The notes: generated from the sequence alone by a model not told the origin. Counted from the stretch's first letter, positions 27,412 to 36,107 are shown. The stretch: DNA of 64,000 bases from Rhodococcus jostii NBRC 16295 (GCF_001894825.1 NZ_BCWY01000010.1:62001-126000), one strand, 5' to 3'. Numbers and translations: made by a program.

Positions 27412-28296
27412 CTACCTGCTCGCGGCGGTCGGGACGAGCACGAAACCTGATGCGGTCCTGCGCACGCGTCCGCCGGTGGGGTGAGTGAAATGGCTTCCTA
27501 GCAGCAGGATTTCGGTGTCAGCGATGCTCGACAGCGTAGTCTCTCGTGTGCGTTCCGACACAGCCGGATCGACGTCCACTCCGCAGCACAGGCGTGGGTG
27601 GGCGAGCTGGATGGGGTGGTGGAGGAAGTCCCCGGTCACTAGCGCGGTCTCGCCGCCGGAGCTGATCCGGACCGATACGTGCCCCGGGGTGTGGCCCGGA
27701 GTGGGGAGCAGTTCGACTCCGTCGGCGATCTCGACAGGCGTTTCGACGGCGACGAGTTCATATTGACCGGCCCGGCGGACCGGGGTGATCGAATCGGCGA
27801 ACATTCGCTGCTGGTCTTCGGTCAGCGCTGCCGCCGACCAGTAGTCCCATTCGGTGCGAGCGACGAGGTAGCGGGCATTCGGGAAGGTCGGCTCCCACTG
27901 CCCGTCGCGCAAGGTGATGTTCCACCCGACGTGATCGCGGTGGATGTGCGTGTTGATCACGAGGTCGACCGAATCCGGATCGAAACCGGCGTCGCCCAGC
28001 CGTGGCAGATAGTCGCCGTCGAGGTTGTTCCACGCCGGGTTGTCCCGGACCTTGCCGTTTCCGACACCGGTATCGATGACGATGCGGGTACCGCCGATGT
28101 CCACGACGAAGCTGTGCACCGACAGGCGGATGTCGCCGCCGTCGTCGGTGGCCGACGGGTCCAGCCACGGTTGGCCGGCCACAAGTTCGGCTGTGGCGTC
28201 GGGCAGGAGCCAGCTGCCCTGCCCTTCGAGTACGACTTCGTCGACGCGACCGATGGACGCGTCCCCTATCGTCCAGTGCGCTGATGTTCCGGACAC
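27412..28296 (-). CDS. Metallo-beta-lactamase-fold hydrolase (lactonase-like)
   Basis: A 294-residue MBL-fold hydrolase. Metal ligands are clear: HIHRDH (the HxHxDH motif), His in PTPGHTPGHVS, Asp in LVTGDFLHHP and the C-terminal His in LLLGSHFTHPT. The overall layout resembles quorum-quenching-type lactonases and similar enzymes, but the substrate is not determinable. The start is GTG at 28296, two bases after the stop of the creatininase-family gene, so the two are translationally coupled. With the neighbouring MFS transporter and TetR regulator it forms a likely uptake-and-hydrolysis cassette for a cyclic amide or ester. Confidence 0.88.
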   Translation of the reverse strand: MSGTSAHWTIGDASIGRVDEVVLEGQGSWLLPDATAELVAGQPWLDPSATDDGGDIRLSVHSFVVDIGGTRIVIDTGVGNGKVRDNPAWNNLDGDYLPRLGDAGFDPDSVDLVINTHIHRDHVGWNITLRDGQWEPTFPNARYLVARTEWDYWSAAALTEDQQRMFADSITPVRRAGQYELVAVETPVEIADGVELLPTPGHTPGHVSVRISSGGETALVTGDFLHHPIQLAHPRLCCGVDVDPAVSERTRETTLSSIADTEILLLGSHFTHPTGGRVRRTASGFVLVPTAASR

Positions 28297-28298
28297 GA

Positions 28299-29099
28299 TC
28301 AGCTCCCTACGCTCGTTGCGGCGGCCTGGCGGTCGATGGTGGCGTTTCGGTGCCAGGTTTCCGGCGCCGCGAGCAGGTCAGCGAGTCGGTGTGCGCACAC
28401 CGCCAACAGTTTCTCGCCCTTGTCGGCCGTGGCGAGTCGTGCGTCGCCGGCCACACCGGATTCGGTGATCTCCTCGAAGGAGCGCCAGAGGTACACGGGG
28501 ACGTTGTCGGATTGCAGTCCGCATTCGGGTCCGTGTGCGTCGGAGAGGCGGCCCAGGACCACTAGCTCGGGGTGCGCGGCGAGCATCATCGACGTCTCCC
28601 CCTCACACGCGTGCATCACACCGCTCTGCCCCTCCAGGATGTCCGCGACGTCGTCCGCCGCCGCGGTCAGGTACGTCGTCACGGCGATAGTGACGGGCAG
28701 CTCCGCGGTCAGTTCGTTGACGATGGCATTGAGCGCCGAGATGTTCCCGCCGTGCCCGTTCACTATCGCGATCCGGGTGAATCCGGCGCGCATGATCGAC
28801 CGGCAGACGTCCCGGAGCACCGCGTGGTAGGTGGGCAGACTCAGCGTCAGAGTGCCGCCGAAACGCATGTGGTGTTCCGCCAGCCCCCACCACAGTGTCG
28901 GTGCGACGACGACGGAAAGGCTTTCCCCCAGTTGGGCTGCGACTCTGTTCGCCGCCTCGGTGGCGAGCAGCGCGTCCACCCCGGTGGGCAGGTGCGGGCC
29001 GTGTTGCTCGATCGATCCGACCGGGAGCAGTACCAGACCGTCGAGTCCCGCCCGCTCTCGCAATTGCTCCGCGGTCATCTTCTCCCAGGAGTACTCCAT
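28299..29099 (-). CDS. Creatininase-family amidohydrolase
   Basis: A 266-residue member of the creatinine amidohydrolase family. The hallmark segments are LLPVGSIEQHGPHLPTGVDALLA (metal-binding Glu, His, Asp), the loop APTLWWGLAEHHMRFGGTLTL, IAIVNGHGGN (metal His) and MHACEGETSMML (metal Glu). The family opens cyclic amides such as creatinine or acts in related pathways; the substrate here is unknown. ATG at 29099 is preferred over ATG at 29117 because GAGGGCGAC precedes it. It is the first gene of the minus-strand pair with the MBL hydrolase and diverges from the MFS gene. A TGTACAGTACA palindrome lies 54 bases upstream. Confidence 0.92.
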   Translation of the reverse strand: MEYSWEKMTAEQLRERAGLDGLVLLPVGSIEQHGPHLPTGVDALLATEAANRVAAQLGESLSVVVAPTLWWGLAEHHMRFGGTLTLSLPTYHAVLRDVCRSIMRAGFTRIAIVNGHGGNISALNAIVNELTAELPVTIAVTTYLTAAADDVADILEGQSGVMHACEGETSMMLAAHPELVVLGRLSDAHGPECGLQSDNVPVYLWRSFEEITESGVAGDARLATADKGEKLLAVCAHRLADLLAAPETWHRNATIDRQAAATSVGS

Positions 29100-29152
29100 G
29101 TCGCCCTCGTCCTCCATAACGCTGTCAAGCCTCGACCAAAGTTAGATTGGAC

Positions 29153-29163
29153 TGTACAGTACA
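29153..29163. promoter_or_regulatory. Predicted TetR operator, copy 1
   Basis: TGTACAGTACA is an 11-base palindrome with a central A, within GGACTGTACAGTACACC. It lies between the divergent creatininase-family and MFS genes. The same element with a central T stands in front of the TetR gene at 31353-31363, so one regulator probably controls all three promoters. Confidence 0.75.
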
Positions 29164-29250
29164 CCCCTATCGGTAGCGGTCGCCAGAGCCCACCAAGCCG
29201 GCAATAGCCAGTTCGCTGACGTTTCCGCACGAACCCCATCGAGGAGCCCC

Positions 29251-30675
29251 ATGGATACACATACCCCTAGCCCCGGCGTTCCCTTGACCATCGCCGCCCG
29301 GCTGAATCGCCTCCCGGTCACCCGGCGGCACAAGAAGATCATCGCCATCATTGCGTTGGGCAACTTCTTCGAGATCTACGAACTGTTCCTCGCCGGTGTA
29401 CTGGCGGCCACCTTGAAGACCAAGTTCGCGCTCACCGGCTTCGACCTGTCGCTGGTGCTGGCCTCGGCGTTCGTCGGCGCCTTCGTCGGCGCCGTCCTGA
29501 TCGGCCGGATCGCCGACCGTCTCGGCCGCCGGCGCGCGTACATGATCACCCTTGGCTTGTACTCGGTGTTCACGCTATTGGCCGCCTTCTCCACCGATCT
29601 GTGGATGCTGGTGCTGTGTCGTTTCATCGCCGGCGTCGGACTCGGCGGCGAACTGCCCGTCACCGACTCCTTCCTCGGTGACATCCTGCCGTCGAAACGA
29701 CGCGGCTACTTCGTGGCGTGGGCCTTCACGCTCTCGTACACCGCGGTCCCCGTCGTCGGGTTCGTCGGCATGATCGTGGTCGATGCCAGCCCGCTCGGGA
29801 TCGACGGCTGGCGATGGATGTTCGCCCTGGGTGCGCTCGGCGCCCTGATCACCTTCATCCTGCGGCGGCACCTACCCGAGTCGCCGCGCTGGCTCGAATC
29901 CGTGGGCCGGACAGACGAAGCCGAAGCCGTCACCCGCGAACTCGAGGATGCCGCACGTACGGAGGGCTGGGCCGCCCCGGCCGAGGACGAGGCAAATTCT
30001 CCCGTGAGCACCGGACCGGTGAGCGCGTCCGCGATGCTGCGGAAGCCGCTGTTGCGCCGCACCATCACGATGGCGATCGTCTGGATTCTGGCCGTCGTCG
30101 GGTACCACGGATTCAGTAGCGTTGCGACGCTCGTATTGACGGGTAAGGGAATCAGTGTCACCAATTCCCTGCTGTATGTCTCGCTCGCCTTCGTCGGATA
30201 CCCGGTCGGCTCGCTGTTGTCGATGCTCGTCATGGACAGGTTCGAGCGGAAGTGGCTTCTCGGTGGCTCGCTGGTCGTGATGGCCGCGCTCGGTCTGGCC
30301 TACGGAAATGCGGTCACGCCGGTGTGGATCGTGCTGTGGGGTTTCACGTTCACGGTGATCGCGAACCTGATGTCGAATGTCACCCATGTGTATCAGCTCG
30401 AGCAGTACCCGACAGCCATCCGGACCACCGCCACAGGCCGGCTCTATTCACTGGGACGTCTGTCGACCGCCGCCGCGCCGCTCTATCTGATTCCTATGCT
30501 CGAACACAGCGGCGCCGGAGCGGTATTCACCCTCGTGGCCGCAGCCCTGGCGGTTGCTGCGGTCGTCACCGTGGGGTTCGGTGTTGCCACCACCGGGCGG
30601 ACCCTCGAGGAGATCTCGCCCGGCGACGCACCGACGGCAGTGGTCAACCCGCGACCGGCGCGTACCGGGCCATGA
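29251..30675 (+). CDS. MFS transporter
   Basis: A 474-residue major facilitator with twelve predicted helices in two halves split by a charged loop (about residues 220-260). Between helices 2 and 3 is the signature GRIADRLGRRRAYM; RFIAGVGLGGELPVTDSFLGDILPSKRRG and LPESPRWLESVGR are typical of the sugar-porter/aromatic-acid symporter branch, and EQYPTAIRTTATG matches the second-half signature. It is expected to import a small organic acid or sugar-like compound. Divergent from the creatininase/MBL pair and followed by the convergent TetR gene with a 32-base overlap. The shared operator suggests substrate-induced expression. Confidence 0.92.
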   Translation: MDTHTPSPGVPLTIAARLNRLPVTRRHKKIIAIIALGNFFEIYELFLAGVLAATLKTKFALTGFDLSLVLASAFVGAFVGAVLIGRIADRLGRRRAYMITLGLYSVFTLLAAFSTDLWMLVLCRFIAGVGLGGELPVTDSFLGDILPSKRRGYFVAWAFTLSYTAVPVVGFVGMIVVDASPLGIDGWRWMFALGALGALITFILRRHLPESPRWLESVGRTDEAEAVTRELEDAARTEGWAAPAEDEANSPVSTGPVSASAMLRKPLLRRTITMAIVWILAVVGYHGFSSVATLVLTGKGISVTNSLLYVSLAFVGYPVGSLLSMLVMDRFERKWLLGGSLVVMAALGLAYGNAVTPVWIVLWGFTFTVIANLMSNVTHVYQLEQYPTAIRTTATGRLYSLGRLSTAAAPLYLIPMLEHSGAGAVFTLVAAALAVAAVVTVGFGVATTGRTLEEISPGDAPTAVVNPRPARTGP

Positions 30676-31267
30676 ACGTGGCGACAGACTCCTCGACGAT
30701 CTCGTCGGCGGGCGGGAGATCCGTAGCGAACTCGACGATGCCCATGACCTGAGGCCACAACGTCACTTCCTGGAGTAGCCCGAAGAACTGGTAGGCGGCC
30801 AACTCGGTCGAGCGGCATTCGATGTGTCCGTCGGTGACCAATCGGTCGAGTTGGCCGACCAGCGCTTTCAGCAGAGGCTCCTTGCCGGCCCGGTAAAACT
30901 CCTCGGCTATCCACGGCAGTCGCCGAGATTCGGCCACCACCAGGCGGATGAAGCTCACTTGGTCGGTCTCGGCCACGAACGCGAGGATCGCCTGGGCGAA
31001 GCGTCTTAGTACTGCTTCCGCCGACTGCGGCGCACTGTCCACCAGGTCGTCGATGCGCCCGGTCTGCAACAACTTCGACCAGTGCCGATCCAGCATCGAG
31101 CGGAAGACGGATTCCTTGCTGCCGAAGCGGTTGTACAACGTCTGGCGTGCCACTCCCGCCGACTTCGCGATCCGATCGAGGTTGACCCCCGCGTATCCGT
31201 CCCGCAAGAAAAGCGCCTGCGCGGCGTCGAGAATCTTGGCCGTCGTCTCGGACTCGGACACCACCAC
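30644..31267 (-). CDS. TetR/AcrR family transcriptional regulator
   Basis: A TetR regulator of about 207 residues. The DNA-binding domain reads TTAKILDAAQALFLRDGYAGVNLDRIAKSAGVARQTLYNRFGSKESVF. The C-terminal ligand domain resembles the AefR-like type (FIRLVVAESRRLPWIAEEFYRAG). The frame is open to 31381, but that extension translates the operator palindrome itself, so the start is one of three consecutive GTG codons at 31267, 31264 or 31261; AGAAGG precedes the first. It probably represses the creatininase-MBL pair, the MFS gene and itself through TGTAC-N-GTACA sites. The IS5-family element begins about 180 bases upstream. Confidence 0.9.
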   Translation of the reverse strand: MVVSESETTAKILDAAQALFLRDGYAGVNLDRIAKSAGVARQTLYNRFGSKESVFRSMLDRHWSKLLQTGRIDDLVDSAPQSAEAVLRRFAQAILAFVAETDQVSFIRLVVAESRRLPWIAEEFYRAGKEPLLKALVGQLDRLVTDGHIECRSTELAAYQFFGLLQEVTLWPQVMGIVEFATDLPPADEIVEESVATFMARYAPVAG

Positions 31268-31352
31268 GCCACCTTCTAAATGTGCCACGCCACCCTCCAG
31301 TCTCATGCGATCTGCCACCCTCTCAACCCGCGAAAAGCCCCTTCTCGTAGAC

Positions 31353-31363
31353 TGTACTGTACA
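31353..31363. promoter_or_regulatory. Predicted TetR operator, copy 2
   Basis: TGTACTGTACA, palindromic around a central T, within AGACTGTACTGTACAAGC. It lies 86 bases upstream of the chosen TetR start and matches the element at 29153-29163, with the shared extension GACTGTAC on its left. Confidence 0.75.
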
Positions 31364-31444
31364 AGCTAGACGTGATGGCATTTCGACAGTCGCAACGTGT
31401 GATTGTCGACAGACCTCGACAACGGGCTGGACCTTGTCGTCGCG

Positions 31445-31992
31445 CTAGGGCATGTCTCCTAATAACTTGAGCCACTCGACGATGCCGGCGAGCAGGAATC
31501 CGGCGCGGTAGGTGAGGGCGAGTTTGTCGTAGCGGGTGGCCACCGCACGCCACTGTTTCGCCTTGTTGAAGGCCCGTTCGACCACGTTGCGTCCCTTGTA
31601 GGACTCCGGGTCGAAGTTCGGTGGCCGCCCGCCCGAGCGGCCCTTGTTCACCCGGTTCGCTGCCTGATCGGTCTTTTCGGGGATCACCGCCTTGATGCCT
31701 CTGCTGCGCAGCAGTTCCCGGTTTGCCCGTGATGAGTACGCCTTGTCGGCCCGGACCTCGTCGGGGCGCGTGCGGTGCGCTCCGCCGGCGAGCCGCGGCA
31801 CGCAGATGCCCTCCAGCACGTGGGCGAACATCGGACTGTCACCGGCTTGGCCGGGGCCGACCAGCACCGACAGTGGGCGCCCGTGACCGTCGCACGCCAG
31901 GTGCGCCTTGCTGGTCAACCCGCCCCTCGACCGGCCGATGCCGTGATCGGCAGGCTCGTCACGCAGGTTCGTGTAATTCGGTAGATCCCCCT
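31445..31992 (-). CDS. IS5-family transposase, C-terminal frame (OrfB)
   Basis: The frame holds DHGIGRSRGGLTSKAHLACDGHGRPL, DEVRADKAYSSRANRELLRSRGI with the second catalytic Asp, and YKGRNVVERAFNKAKQWRAVATRYDKLA with the YREK-like signature and catalytic Glu. It is reached by a frame change from OrfA at a run of five G (31987-31991), a likely programmed shift site. Its stop codon TAG is made by the flanking CTAG target, so the last coding bases coincide with the end of the element. Confidence 0.85.
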
Positions 31993-32403
31993 GTGTGGCG
32001 GGCGGCGTTCGCACCGTGCTGATGGACACGGACCACTGTGGAATCGACCGATACCGCCCAGTCCAGGTTCCCGCCGGCGTCGGCCATCGCGACCAGAGCC
32101 GTCAGCACCCGATCCCAGGTTCCGTCTCCGGCGTAGCGGCGATGCCGCTTCCACACCGTCTTCCACGGCCCGAAATGCGACGGGAGATCTCGCCAGGGCA
32201 CCCCGGTCCGCAGTCGATACAGCATCCCCTCGACCACCACACGATTGTTCCGGAACTTCCGCCCCCGGAGCCCATCGGAACTGGGCAACAGCAGCTCGAG
32301 CAACTCCCACTGCTTTGTCCGTCAACACCTCAAACCGATCAACAACGTCTGCCACACCGAAGAGTCTGCAGCACAACACCACAAATCATTGGGAGACACA
32401 CCC
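31448..32403 (-). mobile_element. IS5-family insertion sequence (IS427-group type)
   Basis: An element of about 956 bases with terminal inverted repeats: GGGCATGTCTCCTAAT on the left, and GGGTGTGTCTCCCAAT on the right when read inward. It is flanked by TA on both sides within CTAG, as expected for this group. It carries two overlapping transposase frames on the minus strand. One base appears to be inserted in the first frame near its start, so the copy may be inactive. It lies between the TetR gene and a stretch without recognised genes. Confidence 0.9.
31959..32345 (-). CDS. IS5-family transposase, N-terminal frame (OrfA), with probable 1-base insertion
   Basis: Typical DUF4096-type opening: LELLLPSSDGLRGRKFRNNRVVVEGMLYRLRTGVPWRDLPSHFGPWKTVWKRHRRYAGDGTWDRVL, ending with VDSTVVRVHQH and the first catalytic Asp. 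The conserved start VLTDKQWELLEL is split between frames: VLTDK is read up to about 32321, then an extra A in GACAAAGCAG shifts it. Without that base the frame would open at a GTG near 32340. This copy may thus be disabled unless a TTG at 32303 is used. Confidence 0.75.
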
Positions 32404-33157
32404 TAGAGCCGATCATCCTGAACGAACGACAACACCCTCGAATCCGACTCCATGGCGGATTCGACTACCCTTGCGGCACTTCAACAATATGACGGAGAGG
32501 GCCCGTCGGTACGGCAGTACGGACGGCTCGAGCCTGGAGAGCGCGGCCTTCGCCGCGAAGGGGCCCGTCCCCCACCCCGAGAGTGGACGTGTCCAGCCCG
32601 ACAGAGTCGACCTCGGCATATTCGCCAACCGGGAACACCGCCCCATATCCAGCACGGTCGACGCTCTGATCCCGGGCCTGACCCGGCTGATGCACTGCCA
32701 CACGAAAATTGCCCCCACCATCAGGTTGCGCTTCCGACTTATGTTGCCCTGCCGGCCGCGTCTACCCGCCAGGCATTGCGCTGGACACGCCGGTAGAGTT
32801 CGTCGTCCTACCCGTGTTCGGGCTGATCGTTGGTTCGGCAATGGCTGGCCTGCTCGCCCTCGTGCACTGCACGTCACTCTTCAGCGCGTGCAGCAACCCG
32901 TGACACGCCACGAACCGCAACGAGCAATCTGAAGGCTTCAGCCTCGCCCCAGTGCGGCCCGCTTCGGGATCGCTGACCGGTCAAGGATCTGCTTGCGGGG
33001 AGGGTGCGGAGGCTGAATATCTTGGTCGGTCAGCGGCAACGGCAAACGCATACAACGGGTGCGTGGTGTGCAGCGCCGGCCTATCTTGCTTACTGCGGAT
33101 CCGTGATGTCCACCGGATCCAGACGCCGGCGGCCGCGGGTGCCGCATCGCTCGATCC
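32404..33157. other. Stretch without recognised genes
   Basis: About 750 bases to the right of the insertion sequence. Several overlapping frames exist on both strands (for instance minus 32413-32877 and plus 32315-32932). Their translations are arginine/proline-rich and match no family I know. No strong ribosome site or hairpin was found. Confidence 0.4.
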
Positions 33158-33289
33158 TCAGCTGCCTCCGCGGATGATTCCCGCCCGCGAAAGCTGGCCC
33201 ATTACATCGATCAGCCAGGAAGTTACTGCAGGCAAAAATGGGGACCAGAAGTTCCAGCTGTCTCCCGCCAGATGAATGAAGCTGTCCAT
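33158..33289 (-). CDS. Possible 43-residue small protein
   Basis: ATG at 33289 is preceded by GAAGGTGATTGAG, a good ribosome site. The peptide begins MDSFIHLAGDSWNFWSPFLP and continues with a hydrophobic, tryptophan-containing stretch (AVTSWLIDVMGQLSRAGII). It could be a membrane-associated small protein. No family is recognised and the surroundings give no hint. Coding status rests only on the start site and composition. Confidence 0.35.
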   Translation of the reverse strand: MDSFIHLAGDSWNFWSPFLPAVTSWLIDVMGQLSRAGIIRGGS

Positions 33290-33538
33290 CTCAATCACCT
33301 TCTGCGAGCAGTGGCTGGCGAAGTCGCCGGGGAGCACAGGCCACGATAATCGACATCCGATGGCCGACGGCCCAAAACAGGAGGAGGGAGCGGCACGCCT
33401 ATGGTGACGGTCGATGCTGATCGGTGACCGGTCGCCCCGATCACCCACCGGGTTCGCAGACTTCGATTGGGGCGTGGCCTGGTCGTGCGCCTAACCCTTG
33501 GGTGTTGTGGGTGGATGCAAGTGATAAAAGTTCTAGCC

Positions 33539-34054
33539 ATGATCCTCCCGAAGGTCCGAGACCCACGCTTCGTCACGATCCGCCGTGGTGGGACCCTCAC
33601 CGACTCGGATCACAAGCTTCTGGCCCTATGGGCGGCATCGTGCGCGGAGCACGTCCTACAGCTGTTCGAGTCGACTCGGCCGGAGGACCCACGACCGCGT
33701 CAGGCGATCGAGTATGCCCGCGCCTGGGCGCGCGGGGAGGTCAAGATGATGCAGGCTCGCGCAGCGGGCGGCCATGCGATGGGCGCGGCCAGAGACCTGC
33801 GTGGAGCAGCACGGCACGCTGCATACGCTGCGGGGCAGGCCGGAGCCGTCGCGCACGTTGCAGCGCACGAACTCGGTGCTGCCGCCTATGCGATCAAAGC
33901 CGCACGTGCCGCCGCGCCAGAGGGTGAGGGCGAGGCAGCAGGACTACGTGAGTGCCAGTGGCAGCGTGAACAACTCCCTGAAGCGATTCTCGAGCTCGTA
34001 CTCGACGACCAACGGATGCGGAACGACATCTGCTGGTCAGTGTTCGACTGCTGA
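33539..34054 (+). CDS. Imm5-like putative immunity protein
   Basis: A protein of about 171 residues that matches the Imm5-type 'putative immunity protein' family by its opening PRFVTIRRGGTLTDSDHKLLALWAASCAEHVLQLFE, then RPRQAIEYARAWARGE and an alanine-rich helical repeat (AARDLRGAARHAAYAAGQAGAVAHVAAHELGAAAYAIKAARAA). Family members are predicted partners of polymorphic toxins, but no toxin gene is next to it. The ATG at 33539 is chosen because the conserved part starts directly after it; its ribosome site is weak. Flanked by an unassigned stretch and the convergent GH43 gene. Confidence 0.75.
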   Translation: MILPKVRDPRFVTIRRGGTLTDSDHKLLALWAASCAEHVLQLFESTRPEDPRPRQAIEYARAWARGEVKMMQARAAGGHAMGAARDLRGAARHAAYAAGQAGAVAHVAAHELGAAAYAIKAARAAAPEGEGEAAGLRECQWQREQLPEAILELVLDDQRMRNDICWSVFDC

Positions 34055-34224
34055 GGGCGCGTCGGGGCGCCAGCGCCGCCCGCATGCCCATCCATGACCG
34101 GACATCGTCTGGAGCGTGTCACGGCAGAGGGCGCTGGCCGCTCTCGATTCGTTGTTTCCGCGCCCTGAACTCTCATCCTCCGAAATCTCCGCCAACCCCG
34201 GCCTGAACCACCGACACACCCGGA

Positions 34225-34312
34225 TGACCGCTAGCCGATCCCCGTTCGGTCAGCCCTGTGCACGGTCGTGAAATCATGACACGAGATCCCAACCGACTGA
34301 CGACTAGGACTA
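34225..34312 (-). repeat. Dispersed repeat B, copy 1
   Basis: On the minus strand this block begins AGTCCTAGTCGTCAGTCGGT and contains TTGGGATC, TCATG.TTTCAC, GACCGTGCACAG and CTGACCGAAC. The same order occurs on the plus strand at 45268-45373, where about 40 extra bases follow TTTCACC. It sits at the 3' end of the GH43 gene. Confidence 0.7.
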
Positions 34313-34315
34313 TCG

Positions 34316-35302
34316 TTATGCCGGCTCGCTCATCACGCCGAAATGGCGCACCCTCCCGGAAAGGCCTGGAAGCTCTTGCACGGGCGACCAGGTGCGCAGC
34401 CCATCCGTGCTGTCGGAATAGAGATACTTTCCTTCGGTATAGGCGTCGAGATATATCCGCCAGGCGTCGTTCGGCAACTGAACCAGGGCTGGGCCCTCCA
34501 GCAGCGAGCCCCAATTTCCAGGCGGGACGAATGAATAGGGTCCCGTCACCGACGACGCGACCGCATGCTCGATCACCTTCTTCGTCTCGTTCTTGGTAAA
34601 CGCATGATAGGTCGATCCCACCTTGACCACGGTGGTGTCGATGTGGTCCGCGCCGATCCCGGCGAGCGGAACTGGCGGGCTCCACAACCTGAGCGATGGT
34701 TCCAGCGCCGTCATCAGGTACGGCACGAATCCCCCACCGGTCGACAGCGACAGGATGACGTTGACGCGGTCGCCGTCCACGAACCATTCGGGCGCCCAGG
34801 CCTTCGTGGTGAACGGCGACAGCGACGGTCCGTCGCTGAACCCGGCCGACCCCGAGGAGCCCGGCGGGCTCGCCGAGCCCGTTCCGTCTCCCGTGCCCGG
34901 CAGGAAGGCGCAGCAGAACGGGACCGGCCAGGCCCCCAGGAACGTCCAGTCGATGCGGTCACTACTGCGCGCGAAGCCGATGTTCGCCCCGTCGACTGTC
35001 GTGTAGGTGAGGTAGTAGAACCCGTCCGTGTGCCGGAAGATGCTCGGGTCACGCACCACCCCTGACGGAGGCCGATACGCCGACTGTCGGACGGGTTGGT
35101 ATCGAGTGGCGTCCCCAGACTCGTATACATCCATGTCGCGGTCGCTGGCGTTGCTGAAGGCCACCATCGTGTATCGCCAGGCGGGCGGTGCGGCGCCGCT
35201 GCTCCCCGGGGCCGCGACCAGCAAGCCTGCGACAGCGAGCATCACCATCGATATGGCGGAAAAGCAGTTTCGATTGGTCAGCGTCACCGCTGCAGTATCC
35301 AT
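34316..35302 (-). CDS. Secreted GH43-like glycoside hydrolase
   Basis: A 328-residue exported protein. Signal peptide: basic start, hydrophobic ISMVMLAVAGLLVAAPG, cleavage near SSGAAP. The five-bladed GH43-like domain shows the expected triad: catalytic base Asp in SGVVRDPSIFRHTDGFYYLTYTT, the middle Asp in GADHIDTTVVKVGSTYHAF, and the acid Glu in SLLEGPALVQ; WAPEWFVDGDRVNV is also typical. Such enzymes cut arabinose- or xylose-containing glycans. ATG at 35302 gives a sensible signal peptide; upstream in-frame residues are antisense sequence. No sugar transporter or regulator is adjacent, so a scavenging role is inferred only from the fold. Confidence 0.85.
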   Translation of the reverse strand: MDTAAVTLTNRNCFSAISMVMLAVAGLLVAAPGSSGAAPPAWRYTMVAFSNASDRDMDVYESGDATRYQPVRQSAYRPPSGVVRDPSIFRHTDGFYYLTYTTVDGANIGFARSSDRIDWTFLGAWPVPFCCAFLPGTGDGTGSASPPGSSGSAGFSDGPSLSPFTTKAWAPEWFVDGDRVNVILSLSTGGGFVPYLMTALEPSLRLWSPPVPLAGIGADHIDTTVVKVGSTYHAFTKNETKKVIEHAVASSVTGPYSFVPPGNWGSLLEGPALVQLPNDAWRIYLDAYTEGKYLYSDSTDGLRTWSPVQELPGLSGRVRHFGVMSEPA

Positions 35303-35488
35303 GACAGCAGGCGCACCATGCGTAACTTTGGCCGCAGGCAGTGGATCGTTACCGACGGCGGTGGGGTGACGCCGTACACGAGCGAGGGCACCCCCACACA
35401 TAGACAGCGACCCGTCCCCTTGACGGATCCGCTACCGGCAATCGAGCGCCCGTCGACTCGGATCGCCGTGTCCCTGAATAGGTAGGGT

Positions 35489-36103
35489 GTGCCAGTGATC
35501 GTCGCTGTCGAAGGGCCCAGTGCCGCAGGAAAAACCACGTGGTGCCGCGCAACCGGCGGCCAGTTCGTTGCCGAATACACCCCGACAGGGCAGGAACCGG
35601 ACGGATCCGATCTGGCGGAGCAGGCGACCTACTGGGCGCAGGTCAACGCGCACCGGTGGACACAGGCGCTGACCTTGGAGGGCGCCAGCGGTGTGGCGGT
35701 ATGCGACAGTGACCCGCTGAAGCTGCATTACAGCTGGTGCCTGGCCGCGGTGGGTGCGGCACCGGTCACGCGATTCGAGCACGAGCTCGCCGCAGTCCGG
35801 AAGATGTTCACGGGGCGTCATCTCGGATTCGCCGACGTGGTGCTGTTGTCGATCCCCGATCCGCAGCAACTGGTGACGCAACGCAATGGCGACCGCAGCC
35901 GCCGGCGCGGTCATCTCGACTTGCATGCCCGACTCTCCGATCCGCTGGCCGAATGGTACGCAGTCCTGGATCGACTCGACCCGGGCCGCGTAGTCGACGG
36001 GTTCCCGTCTGAGCTAGACATTGCGACACTGGCACCACCGCGGCCCGACCGCCACGACATCGAGCTGCTGGAAGGATTGGTCGCCGAGCTACCCGCACTG
36101 TGA
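35489..36103 (+). CDS. P-loop kinase-like protein
   Basis: A 204-residue P-loop protein. Walker A is GPSAAGKTTW at residues 9-18. A downstream VAVCDSDPLKLHYSW could be the Walker B/lid region, as in nucleoside or small-molecule kinases. The tail has TQRNGDRSRRRGHLDLHARLSDPLAEWY, an arginine-rich lid-like stretch. Substrate unknown. GTG at 35489 starts the frame; GTG at 35495 has a better-spaced GTAGGG and may be the real start. Directly after the stop lies dispersed repeat A. Confidence 0.75.
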   Translation: MPVIVAVEGPSAAGKTTWCRATGGQFVAEYTPTGQEPDGSDLAEQATYWAQVNAHRWTQALTLEGASGVAVCDSDPLKLHYSWCLAAVGAAPVTRFEHELAAVRKMFTGRHLGFADVVLLSIPDPQQLVTQRNGDRSRRRGHLDLHARLSDPLAEWYAVLDRLDPGRVVDGFPSELDIATLAPPRPDRHDIELLEGLVAELPAL

Positions 36104-36107
36104 CGCA

